Shown one piece after another: positions 24,813 through 30,388 of a stretch of DNA of 30,388 nt (positions are counted from its first letter, which is position 1; every line of letters starts with the position of its first letter). Location: contig CALHSW010000028.1 in NCBI GenBank assembly GCA_938038735.1, positions 1 to 30,388 on the forward strand, written 5' to 3'. The stretch is from an uncultured Bacteroidia bacterium (lineage in GTDB: Bacteria > Bacteroidota > Bacteroidia > Bacteroidales > CAJPTX01). The notes below the pieces were generated by a model. The model ran no database searches. It was not told where the DNA came from and was given only the letters and a program-made list of their open reading frames with translations. The position numbers were made by a program, and so were the translations under genes.

Positions 24813-24863
24813 ACATTACACCTTATGCGCCAGGCATCAATCCAAGTAAAAACAGTACTCCAT

Positions 24864-24875
24864 CAGAACGTTCTG
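24864..24875. promoter_or_regulatory. 12-bp palindrome in the leader of the chemoreceptor gene, possible operator
   Basis: CAGAACGTTCTG is a perfect palindrome located between the -7 box (24899-24892) and the receptor ATG at 24812, close to the predicted transcription start. The position suits a repressor site. No cognate regulator is visible in the window. Confidence 0.35.
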
Positions 24876-24891
24876 TAAAGCCCTATCAGCG

Positions 24892-24899
24892 CAAAGATA
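24892..24899 (-). promoter_or_regulatory. Promoter -7 box TATCTTTG of chemoreceptor at 22839
   Basis: On the minus strand, TATCTTTG matches TAnnTTTG. A TTTTG lies 25 bases upstream, too far for a standard -33 element. The leader before the ATG would be about 75 bases. Confidence 0.45.
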
Positions 24900-25122
24900 C
24901 ATGTTTTCTACCATTTCGCTATTACAAAATATTCTATGACGAGGCATTGTTTCAGTACAGCCAGTCTTTGACTACGATAATAATCGTAACACTAATTCAA
25001 CGTATAACAAAAGTAGACGCCTAGCAGGAAAACAGGCGTAACCTGTGAAAACCAATGCGCTGCGCTTAGCAATGCGACTTATGCCCCCCTACTTGGCTAA
25101 AATAGACATCGCCGAGAACTAA

Positions 25123-25154
25123 ACGTGCGGCTGCGCTTTCGCACAGCCGCACGT
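25123..25154 (-). terminator. Terminator of the methylmalonyl-CoA decarboxylase operon
   Basis: ACGTGCGGCTG (25123-25133) pairs with CAGCCGCACGT (25144-25154). Extra G-C pairs sit inside and the tight loop contains TTTC. On the minus strand the stem is followed by TTTAG. It begins 20 bases after the mmdB stop codon. Confidence 0.75.
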
Positions 25155-25174
25155 CCCTAATACGTACACGCCTC

Positions 25175-26389
25175 TTAGCCCAAGAAACCCAACAAGATTC
25201 CTGCCGCCACTGCGCTACCGATCACCCCTGCCACATTTGGTCCCATGGCATGCATCAACAGGTGGTTACTCTTGTCGTACTCCAACCCTAACACCTGCGA
25301 TATCCTCGCTGCATCCGGCACCGCCGACACCCCAGCATTCCCTATTAATGGGTTTATCCTATTCTCCGGTTTCAGGAACACATTCATTAGCTTCACGAAA
25401 AGCACACCGCTCGCTGTCGCTACTATAAACGACATCGCACCTATTGCAAGGATTAGCAAAGACTCAGTCGACAAAAAGCCCTTGTTCACCATCTCTCCAG
25501 TAACTGGATCCTCCATCATACGCACAGCCTGCGTAGAGGCACCCACCGTAACCCCCAGCAGGATTGTCACAATATCGATGAGCACAGTCCGAGCTGTAAC
25601 AGCCAAACGCTCCGTCACTCCGCTCTCCTTGAGCAAATTCCCGAAGAAAAGCATACCAAGCAACGGCAAGCCCGATGGCACCAGCAGCAATGTCAGAACC
25701 ACACCGATAATTGGGAAAAGGACCTTCTCAAGCTTCGTCACCCTCCGCGGGGCTTTCATCCTGATTAGTCGCTCCTTCTTCGTGGTCAGCGCACGCATAA
25801 TGGGCGGCTGGAACACTGGGATAAGCGCCATATAGGAGTACGCAGAAATGGCAATCGGGCCTAGTAGATGCGGCGCAAGCTTCGTGGTTAGGAAGATAGC
25901 TGTAGGTCCATCCGCCCCACCAATGATTCCTATCGCCCCCGCCTCGGCAAAGCTAAATGCACCAGACAGAACCGCCACTATATACGCACAGAAAATGCCA
26001 AACTGCGCTGCCGCCCCCACAAGAATCAGCTTGGGGTTAGCGATTAGGTTAGTAAAATCTGTCATTGCCCCTACCCCGAGGAATATCAGCGGCGGGTAGA
26101 ATCCTTGTCGAACGCCGTAGTAGAGGTAGTAAAGCACCGACCCCTGCTCGTAGATACCTATCTGATTGCCCGCCTGAAACGGAATATTACCCAAGAGGAT
26201 ACCAAAACCTATCGGCACTAGTAACAACGGCTCAAACTGCTTGGCTATGCCAAGGTAAAGAAAAAGACAACCCGCCGCTAGCATCACCGCATTCCCCCAC
26301 GTCATCCCGTAGATGCCGGTCATCTCCCAAAACGACTGGACGTGCTCCACTATAAACGCCCAAAATCCACCATCCAGCAAAGTCAGCAT
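25175..26389 (-). CDS. mmdB: Sodium-translocating decarboxylase beta subunit (methylmalonyl-CoA decarboxylase type)
   Basis: This 404-residue protein has about nine to eleven membrane helices. It is the subunit that decarboxylates carboxybiotin and pumps Na+ outward. Family motifs include FLYLGIAKQFEPLLLVPIGFGILLGN (in segments), YYGVRQGFYPPLIFLGVGAMTDF, the conserved GIIGGADGPTAIF loop, and GNAGVSAVPDAARISQ near the C-terminus with its ion-path asparagine. The terminal helix carries LMHAMGPNVAGVIGSAVAAG, with the GPNVAG motif. Oxaloacetate and glutaconyl-CoA decarboxylases share this subunit; the neighbouring epimerase and CoA-carboxyltransferase genes point to methylmalonyl-CoA. It starts 4 bases after the biotin carrier stop and is the last gene of the operon. 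Confidence 0.95.
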   Translation of the reverse strand: MLTLLDGGFWAFIVEHVQSFWEMTGIYGMTWGNAVMLAAGCLFLYLGIAKQFEPLLLVPIGFGILLGNIPFQAGNQIGIYEQGSVLYYLYYGVRQGFYPPLIFLGVGAMTDFTNLIANPKLILVGAAAQFGIFCAYIVAVLSGAFSFAEAGAIGIIGGADGPTAIFLTTKLAPHLLGPIAISAYSYMALIPVFQPPIMRALTTKKERLIRMKAPRRVTKLEKVLFPIIGVVLTLLLVPSGLPLLGMLFFGNLLKESGVTERLAVTARTVLIDIVTILLGVTVGASTQAVRMMEDPVTGEMVNKGFLSTESLLILAIGAMSFIVATASGVLFVKLMNVFLKPENRINPLIGNAGVSAVPDAARISQVLGLEYDKSNHLLMHAMGPNVAGVIGSAVAAGILLGFLG

Positions 26390-26393
26390 TACA

Positions 26394-26825
26394 CTACTCT
26401 CCTATCGTTAGCAGCACATCGCCCTCCATCACCGCATCGCCCGTATTCACAGACACCGCGGTCACCTTGCCCGCCTGCGGCGCATCGACATTGTTCTCCA
26501 TCTTCATGGCCTCTAGCACGAGCAGCGTCTGCCCCTCCTGCACCGTATCGCCCTCCTTCACGAGCATTTTCAGCACCGTGCCGGGTAGCGGTGAATGCAC
26601 CGCCCCCTGACCTCCAGCCGCGGGCCGCGGCGCACGCATCGCCGCGGGTTCTGCCGCAGCGGCCTTCGGGGGCTGTACCACCGGTTTCACCTTCGGCTGC
26701 ACCTCACGCTCCAGCCCCACAGTGTACTGCGTCCCATTGACCTCTACCTGGGCCGTATCGCCCTCCACTTCAACTACGGTTACCTCGTATTCAACACCGT
26801 TGATTTTATACTTTTGCTTCTTCAC
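26394..26825 (-). CDS. mmdC: Biotin carrier protein of the decarboxylase (biotinyl domain)
   Basis: This 143-residue protein consists of an N-terminal small beta segment (YKINGVEYEVTVVEVEGDTA), a Pro/Ala-rich flexible linker (about residues 45-75) and a C-terminal biotinyl domain. The domain has the biotinylation motif EAMKMEN, with the acceptor Lys108. Pro/Ala linkers are usual in carboxybiotin shuttles. The carrier takes CO2 from the carboxyltransferase (gene at 27356) to the membrane pump (25175). The start is a GTG at 26825; no closer in-frame ATG keeps the conserved N-terminus. It lies 27 bases after the oadG-like gene. Confidence 0.94.
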   Translation of the reverse strand: MKKQKYKINGVEYEVTVVEVEGDTAQVEVNGTQYTVGLEREVQPKVKPVVQPPKAAAAEPAAMRAPRPAAGGQGAVHSPLPGTVLKMLVKEGDTVQEGQTLLVLEAMKMENNVDAPQAGKVTAVSVNTGDAVMEGDVLLTIGE

Positions 26826-26852
26826 GTTCGTATAAAAATTATCAGCTCTTAC

Positions 26853-27329
26853 CTACCTACTCTTCCTCTGCAAGGAAATCTGATTGTTCGTCACTGCGAA
26901 CCCCTTATCGTTCCACGGTGAGTACCGCCGTGAAATCTCTTTTATCGTCAGGCTTATCACATCGTCTTCCCGCATCGCCTGCATGTACTGATGTAACGCC
27001 AAGCCTATCACCGCAGCGACTTCCGCCTCGTTTCCAGGCTGAGCCACTCCTCCTGCCGCAGGCTTCTGCTTCACCTGCACCCTCCTCTCTTTCAACGACT
27101 TTGCCCTATCTACTGCCGGTCCTATCGCCTTGAACACAAAGAAGATGACCACCAAGGCGAATAGAACTATCACCATCGATATAAGCGTCACGCCCAAACC
27201 GTACGGATCATTCGCCTGAAAGTCTTGCATCTTGGCGTCGTGCGCCGCCTTCACAGCCGAATCCGCCACCTGCGCTGCCTGCGCCTGCACCGATTGCGCA
27301 ACGCTCAATGACACCATTAACCACGTCAT
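26853..27329 (-). CDS. OadG-like accessory (gamma/delta) subunit of the sodium pump decarboxylase
   Basis: This 158-residue protein has a hydrophobic signal-like N-terminus, a hydrophilic Ala/Gln-rich stretch and one strong membrane helix (YGLGVTLISMVIVLFALVVIFFVF, in part). A cytoplasmic Lys-rich tail follows, ending with an amphipathic segment (AVIGLALHQYM, ISRRYSPWNDKGFAVTNNQ). The pattern LGxxLISMVIVLFxLxxIFxVFK is typical of OadG/MmdD-type small subunits, which hold the complex together. It is longer than E. coli-type OadG (about 80 residues), as is normal in Bacteroidota. It lies between mmdA and the biotin carrier, with about 26 bases on each side. Naming as mmdD would be reasonable. 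Confidence 0.85.
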   Translation of the reverse strand: MTWLMVSLSVAQSVQAQAAQVADSAVKAAHDAKMQDFQANDPYGLGVTLISMVIVLFALVVIFFVFKAIGPAVDRAKSLKERRVQVKQKPAAGGVAQPGNEAEVAAVIGLALHQYMQAMREDDVISLTIKEISRRYSPWNDKGFAVTNNQISLQRKSR

Positions 27330-27355
27330 AACTCTCCCTCCATCGCTAAATCCAC

Positions 27356-28924
27356 CTAGAGCGGAAGGTTAGAGTGCTTCTTGGGCGGCATCGAGTCTCG
27401 CTTATTGCGAAGCATCTGCAATGCCCTAATCACGCGGAAACGGGTGTTGCGCGGCACAATCACATCGTCCACGTAACCTAAGCGCGCCGCCACGTACGGA
27501 TTCGCAAACACATCACGGTACTCTTGCTCCTTCTCCGCCATAAAGGCCTTGCTTTCCTCCGGCTTATCTTTTAGCTCCTTGAGCTTCTTCGCCTGTAGCA
27601 CCTCTATGGCACCCTGCGGCCCCATCACTGCAATCTCCGCCGACGGCCACGCATAGTTCACATCGCCCTGCAGACCCTTGCTGCTCATAACGATATAAGC
27701 TCCCCCATACGCCTTGCGCAGGATTACCGTCACCTTCGGTACAGTCGCCTCGCCATAGGCAAAGAGGAGCTTCGCGCCGTGCACAATCACGCCACCATAT
27801 TCTTGACCGCTCCCCGGCAAAAAGCCCGGCACGTCAACTAGCGTTACCAACGGAATATTGAACGCATCGCAGAAACGCACGAACCGTGCCCCCTTGCGCG
27901 ACGAGTTGATGTCTAGCACCCCGGCCATTTGGCTCGGTTGGTTCGCCACTACGCCCACCGACATGCCACCGAACCGAGCAAAGCCCACCACGATGTTCTT
28001 CGCATAGCTGGCATGCACCTCAAAGAACTTCCCATCGTCCACTATCGCCTTGATTACCTCCATCACGTCGTACGGCTTGTTCGGCTCCTCGGGAATGATA
28101 TCGTTAAGCGAATCCTCAAGACGATCTATGCTATCGGTGCATTTCTCTACCGGCGGCTCTTCCATGTTGTTCTGCGGGAGGTAGGAAATTAGCTCTCGCA
28201 CCATGGCGAACGCATCCTCCTCCGTCTCCGACACGAACTGCGCTACGCCCGACTTTGAGGCATGCACGCTAGCGCCACCGAGGTTCTCTTCCGATATCGT
28301 CTCGCCGGTCACCGTCTTCACCACCTTCGGCCCTGTGAGGAACATATTGCTCGTGCCCTTATTCATCAGGATGAAATCCGTCAACGCTGGGGAGTAAACT
28401 GCACCGCCTGCGCATGGACCCATTATCATAGAAATCTGTGGCACTACGCCCGACGCCTTGATGTTGTTCTCAAATATCATCGAGTAGCCCATAAGGCTGT
28501 TCACCCCCTCTTGGATACGCGCACCGCCGCTATCGTTAATCCCAATGATTGGTGCGCCCATCTTCATGGCGAGCTGCTGCACCTTGGCGATTTTCTCGCC
28601 GCAGGTAAGCGACAGCGACCCACCGTAAATGGTGAAATCCTGAGAGAATACGTACACCACACGCCCATTGATCGTGCCGTGCCCTGTCACCACGCCATCA
28701 CCCAAAATGCTCGGCTTGTCCGCCATGCCGAAATCGGTACAGCGATGCGTGACAAACATGTCATACTCCTCGAAGCTTCCCTCATCGAGGAGCATGTTGA
28801 TGCGCTCACGCGCGGTGTATTTCCCCCGCGCATGCTGCTTTTCTATCTTATCCGCCCCCCCTGCCTGCCGCGCCGCTTCACGCTTGTCGAGCAGGTCCGA
28901 AATCATCTTTCCCTGATTGCTCAT
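27356..28924 (-). CDS. mmdA: Methylmalonyl-CoA decarboxylase alpha subunit (carboxyltransferase)
   Basis: This 522-residue protein belongs to the acyl-CoA carboxylase beta / carboxyltransferase family. It starts with KIEKQHARGKYTARERINML and continues with MGAPIIGINDSGGARIQEGV (the N-terminal oxyanion hole glycines), GPCAGGAVYSPALTDFI, and in the C-terminal domain ITLVDVPGFLPGSGQEYGG-like sequence, RKAYGGAYIVMSSK and WPSAEIAVMGPQGAIEVL. It transfers the carboxyl group of methylmalonyl-CoA to biotin, yielding propionyl-CoA. Propionyl-CoA carboxylase beta subunits are nearly the same in sequence. The adjacent sodium-pump subunits, and the absence of a biotin carboxylase gene, favour the decarboxylase direction. 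It is the second gene of the operon. Confidence 0.95.
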   Translation of the reverse strand: MSNQGKMISDLLDKREAARQAGGADKIEKQHARGKYTARERINMLLDEGSFEEYDMFVTHRCTDFGMADKPSILGDGVVTGHGTINGRVVYVFSQDFTIYGGSLSLTCGEKIAKVQQLAMKMGAPIIGINDSGGARIQEGVNSLMGYSMIFENNIKASGVVPQISMIMGPCAGGAVYSPALTDFILMNKGTSNMFLTGPKVVKTVTGETISEENLGGASVHASKSGVAQFVSETEEDAFAMVRELISYLPQNNMEEPPVEKCTDSIDRLEDSLNDIIPEEPNKPYDVMEVIKAIVDDGKFFEVHASYAKNIVVGFARFGGMSVGVVANQPSQMAGVLDINSSRKGARFVRFCDAFNIPLVTLVDVPGFLPGSGQEYGGVIVHGAKLLFAYGEATVPKVTVILRKAYGGAYIVMSSKGLQGDVNYAWPSAEIAVMGPQGAIEVLQAKKLKELKDKPEESKAFMAEKEQEYRDVFANPYVAARLGYVDDVIVPRNTRFRVIRALQMLRNKRDSMPPKKHSNLPL

Positions 28925-28962
28925 ACCTTCCCTAGTTGCTTTTACCTTTTAGCCATCATTGA

Positions 28963-29385
28963 CTACTTCGCCTCGCGCTTGCTTTTGTCCTCGCAGAGCT
29001 CCGTAAGCACGCCCATCGTTGATTTTGGATGCAAAAACGCTATATCTAGCCCCTCTGCGCCCTTGCGTGGCTGCTTGTCGATTAGACGCACCCCCTTAGA
29101 CTCCGCCGTTGCCAACTGCTTTTCAACATCGTTGACGCAAAACGCTATGTGGTGAATGCCCTGACCTCTCTTCTCTAAGAACTTAGCTACCGGACTCTCA
29201 GGGTCGGTTGGCTCCAAGAGTTCTATCTTGGTCTGACCCACCTTGAAAAAGGCTGTCTTCACCTTTTGATCCTTCACCTCTTCCACTGCGTAGCATTTCA
29301 AGCCCAGCACGCCCTCGTAGTACGGCAACGCCTCCTCAATGCTCTCCACCGCGATGCCAAGGTGTTCAATATGCGATATATCCAT
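28963..29385 (-). CDS. mce: Methylmalonyl-CoA epimerase
   Basis: This 140-residue protein of the vicinal oxygen chelate fold has two beta-alpha-beta-beta-beta repeats. The metal ligands are suggested by HIEHLGIAVESIEEALPYYE (His near residue 6-9), KTAFFKVGQTKIELLEP and GQGIHHIAFCVND, with a late Glu in MGVLTELCED. It interconverts (R)- and (S)-methylmalonyl-CoA, supplying the isomer used by the decarboxylase in the succinate-to-propionate route. The ATG at 29385 was chosen; the frame also offers a TTG at 29391. It heads the operon with a TACATTTG promoter box at 29424-29417. Methylmalonyl-CoA mutase, needed upstream in the pathway, is not in the window. Confidence 0.95.
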   Translation of the reverse strand: MDISHIEHLGIAVESIEEALPYYEGVLGLKCYAVEEVKDQKVKTAFFKVGQTKIELLEPTDPESPVAKFLEKRGQGIHHIAFCVNDVEKQLATAESKGVRLIDKQPRKGAEGLDIAFLHPKSTMGVLTELCEDKSKREAK

Positions 29386-29416
29386 AATCAATGCCCCTCG
29401 TTGATGTTAAACCGCG

Positions 29417-29424
29417 CAAATGTA
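29417..29424 (-). promoter_or_regulatory. Promoter -7 box TACATTTG of the mce-mmd operon
   Basis: On the minus strand, TACATTTG matches TAnnTTTG, 31 bases before the mce ATG at 29385. No clear -33 TTTG was seen. Confidence 0.55.
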
Positions 29425-29625
29425 CGAAAATTAGTTGATTGTAGACAGCTTGACCACGCAACGCTTCAACTCTGCACGGTCAATCTGCAACCATTCACAT
29501 TGCCACCCCACGATGTCCTCCCTGCGAGGGGTAAGGGCAAAGAAGTTGATTAGAGCAATCTCCACGCTATAAGTCAATTGCGCTTGGCGCAAAACGGCGT
29601 TCTTTAACTGTCTTGCACGTATAAA

Positions 29626-29657
29626 AAGCGGGGTGGATCTTCTGACCCACCCCGCTT
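29626..29657 (-). terminator. Intrinsic terminator of the T9SS surface protein gene
   Basis: AAGCGGGGTGG (29626-29636) pairs perfectly with CCACCCCGCTT (29647-29657) across a 10-base loop. On the minus strand the stem runs straight into TTTTTAT, a classical rho-independent terminator. It lies about 40 bases after the stop codon. Confidence 0.9.
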
Positions 29658-29694
29658 CCGTTACAAAATCACTTCAGACTCCGCGCCAATCCCG

Positions 29695-30388
29695 CTAGTT
29701 CCTTACGACAAACGGTATCACGCGTCGCCCCTCTCCATCCTCTACCACTAGGCAATACACGCCCTCCGCAAGGCATGTAAGTGGGAGGCGAACGGTTGAC
29801 TCGCCCGCCGCATTCTCATACCGCACGATGGCTACGCCCTGCAAGGAAACCACAGTCAGCTGCGTCACTTCGGCCGCATTATCCACGTAGAGCACAGTAG
29901 ATGCTGGATTCGGACGCAAGGAAACTTGGCGCAAAGCCAACGACTCCACAGGTGTCGTTTCCTTCTCCAATCTCACCGTTACCGTCTGGCCACTCGTAGG
30001 CGTTACGTAGCCAGTGTACCTCTTGTAGCCAGCTTTCGTCACCACGTAGCTCAATGGCTTATTTACCGGCACCACATCAAATGCCGCCTTGCCGTCACCG
30101 TCCGTTTTTGCTGTTTGGCTTTCAAACGTCACCGTGGCATCCGGCACCACCTGATCTGCATCATCTTTCACCACGAAAGCAATTGACACCATGTCGGTCT
30201 TCTTCGTGTACCTCACCGTGATGGTCACATTGCCCTTCACCGCGTAGAGGCCATCGCCCTTATCGTCAGCCCCTTCCACCGTCGTCACCTCCGCCGTGTA
30301 GTCGGGTACCTCATTCGCCACCACCTTGATCACCTGCCCCGCCGTGAGCGTCTGGCTCGCCAGCGGCGTGCCGTCCGCATTGGTCACC
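29695..30388 (-). CDS. T9SS-secreted surface protein, C-terminal fragment with sorting domain
   Basis: The open frame enters from the right edge; 231 codons are visible. The first part is a beta-rich repeat-like segment (AGQVIKVVANEVPDYTAEV, VKGNVTITVRYTKK). A carboxypeptidase-regulatory-like or Big-type domain follows (IAFVVKDDADQVVPDATVTF, GDGKAAFDVVPV, YVVTKAGYKRYTGYV). The last 75 or so residues are a type IX secretion sorting domain: VSLRPNPASTVLYVDN, TQLTVVSLQG, LAEGVYCLVVEDGEGRR and the final FVVRN. Such proteins cross the outer membrane by T9SS and the sorting domain is removed on secretion. Its function cannot be told without the N-terminal part beyond the window. A strong terminator follows. 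Confidence 0.9.
   Translation of the reverse strand, partial: VTNADGTPLASQTLTAGQVIKVVANEVPDYTAEVTTVEGADDKGDGLYAVKGNVTITVRYTKKTDMVSIAFVVKDDADQVVPDATVTFESQTAKTDGDGKAAFDVVPVNKPLSYVVTKAGYKRYTGYVTPTSGQTVTVRLEKETTPVESLALRQVSLRPNPASTVLYVDNAAEVTQLTVVSLQGVAIVRYENAAGESTVRLPLTCLAEGVYCLVVEDGEGRRVIPFVVRN

Larger units (their letters stand above)
24813..25122. other. Intergenic segment between chemoreceptor promoter and decarboxylase operon end
   Basis: No gene was recognised. The left part is the leader and promoter of the receptor at 22839; the rest is AT-rich, then mixed sequence with no coding signal. The decarboxylase operon terminator follows at 25123. Confidence 0.5.
29392..29694. other. Intergenic segment between mce and the T9SS protein gene
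   Basis: It holds the operon promoter at 29417-29424 and the terminator of the surface protein at 29626-29657. The stretch between them contains no recognised gene or repeat. Confidence 0.6.

Noticed and set aside
27356..28924. Reading the operon as propionyl-CoA or acetyl-CoA carboxylase
   Set aside because: No biotin carboxylase subunit is present, while the membrane pump and accessory subunits of a sodium-translocating decarboxylase are.

Overview
The window looks like chromosome of an anaerobic, fermentative member of the Bacteroidota, most likely order Bacteroidales. The evidence is a surface protein ending in a type IX secretion sorting domain, families largely confined to this phylum (DUF6266, DUF4301), a Bacteroidales-style LspA, a complete sodium-pumping methylmalonyl-CoA decarboxylase operon, and repeated promoter boxes of the Bacteroidota type TAnnTTTG. 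The species cannot be named from the sequence. Base composition is moderately GC-rich.

Region 1-2800 is accessory in character. A cut-off AAA-ATPase/nuclease-like gene leaves the window on the left. It is followed by a hairpin-dense non-coding stretch, a lone DUF6266 gene, a second hairpin-dense non-coding stretch, and a lipoprotein that resembles only the front half of a secreted subtilase. Region 2866-6822 holds a DUF4301 gene diverging from a sodium:solute symporter followed by a MazG-type pyrophosphatase. Region 6900-9168 has a three-gene membrane cluster (YtxH-like, holin-like, small unknown) and an exported thioredoxin-fold protein.

Region 9197-19006 is mostly housekeeping on the minus strand: pyruvate kinase, a GNAT acetyltransferase and a LolD-type ATPase packed as one unit; class I fructose-1,6-bisphosphatase with its own promoter; and an apparent operon ileS-lspA-radC followed by a zinc-ribbon membrane protein.

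Region 19206-24899 contains three methyl-accepting chemotaxis proteins on the minus strand and no other chemotaxis genes. The first lacks a periplasmic sensor and has a clear frameshift near its C-terminus. The other two are tandem paralogues with Cache-type sensors, separated by a perfect 18-bp inverted repeat. Region 25123-29424 is the operon mce-mmdA-oadG-biotin carrier-mmdB, with a promoter box in front and a strong hairpin behind. It converts methylmalonyl-CoA to propionyl-CoA while exporting sodium, which could energise carriers such as the symporter at 4547. The right end is the C-terminal part of a large T9SS-exported protein with a textbook terminator.

No CRISPR array, tRNA, rRNA, transposase or phage structural gene was recognised. 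The observations most worth a second look are the frameshifted chemoreceptor, the hairpin-rich segments flanking DUF6266, the prodomain-only lipoprotein, and the hairpin between the duplicated chemoreceptors.
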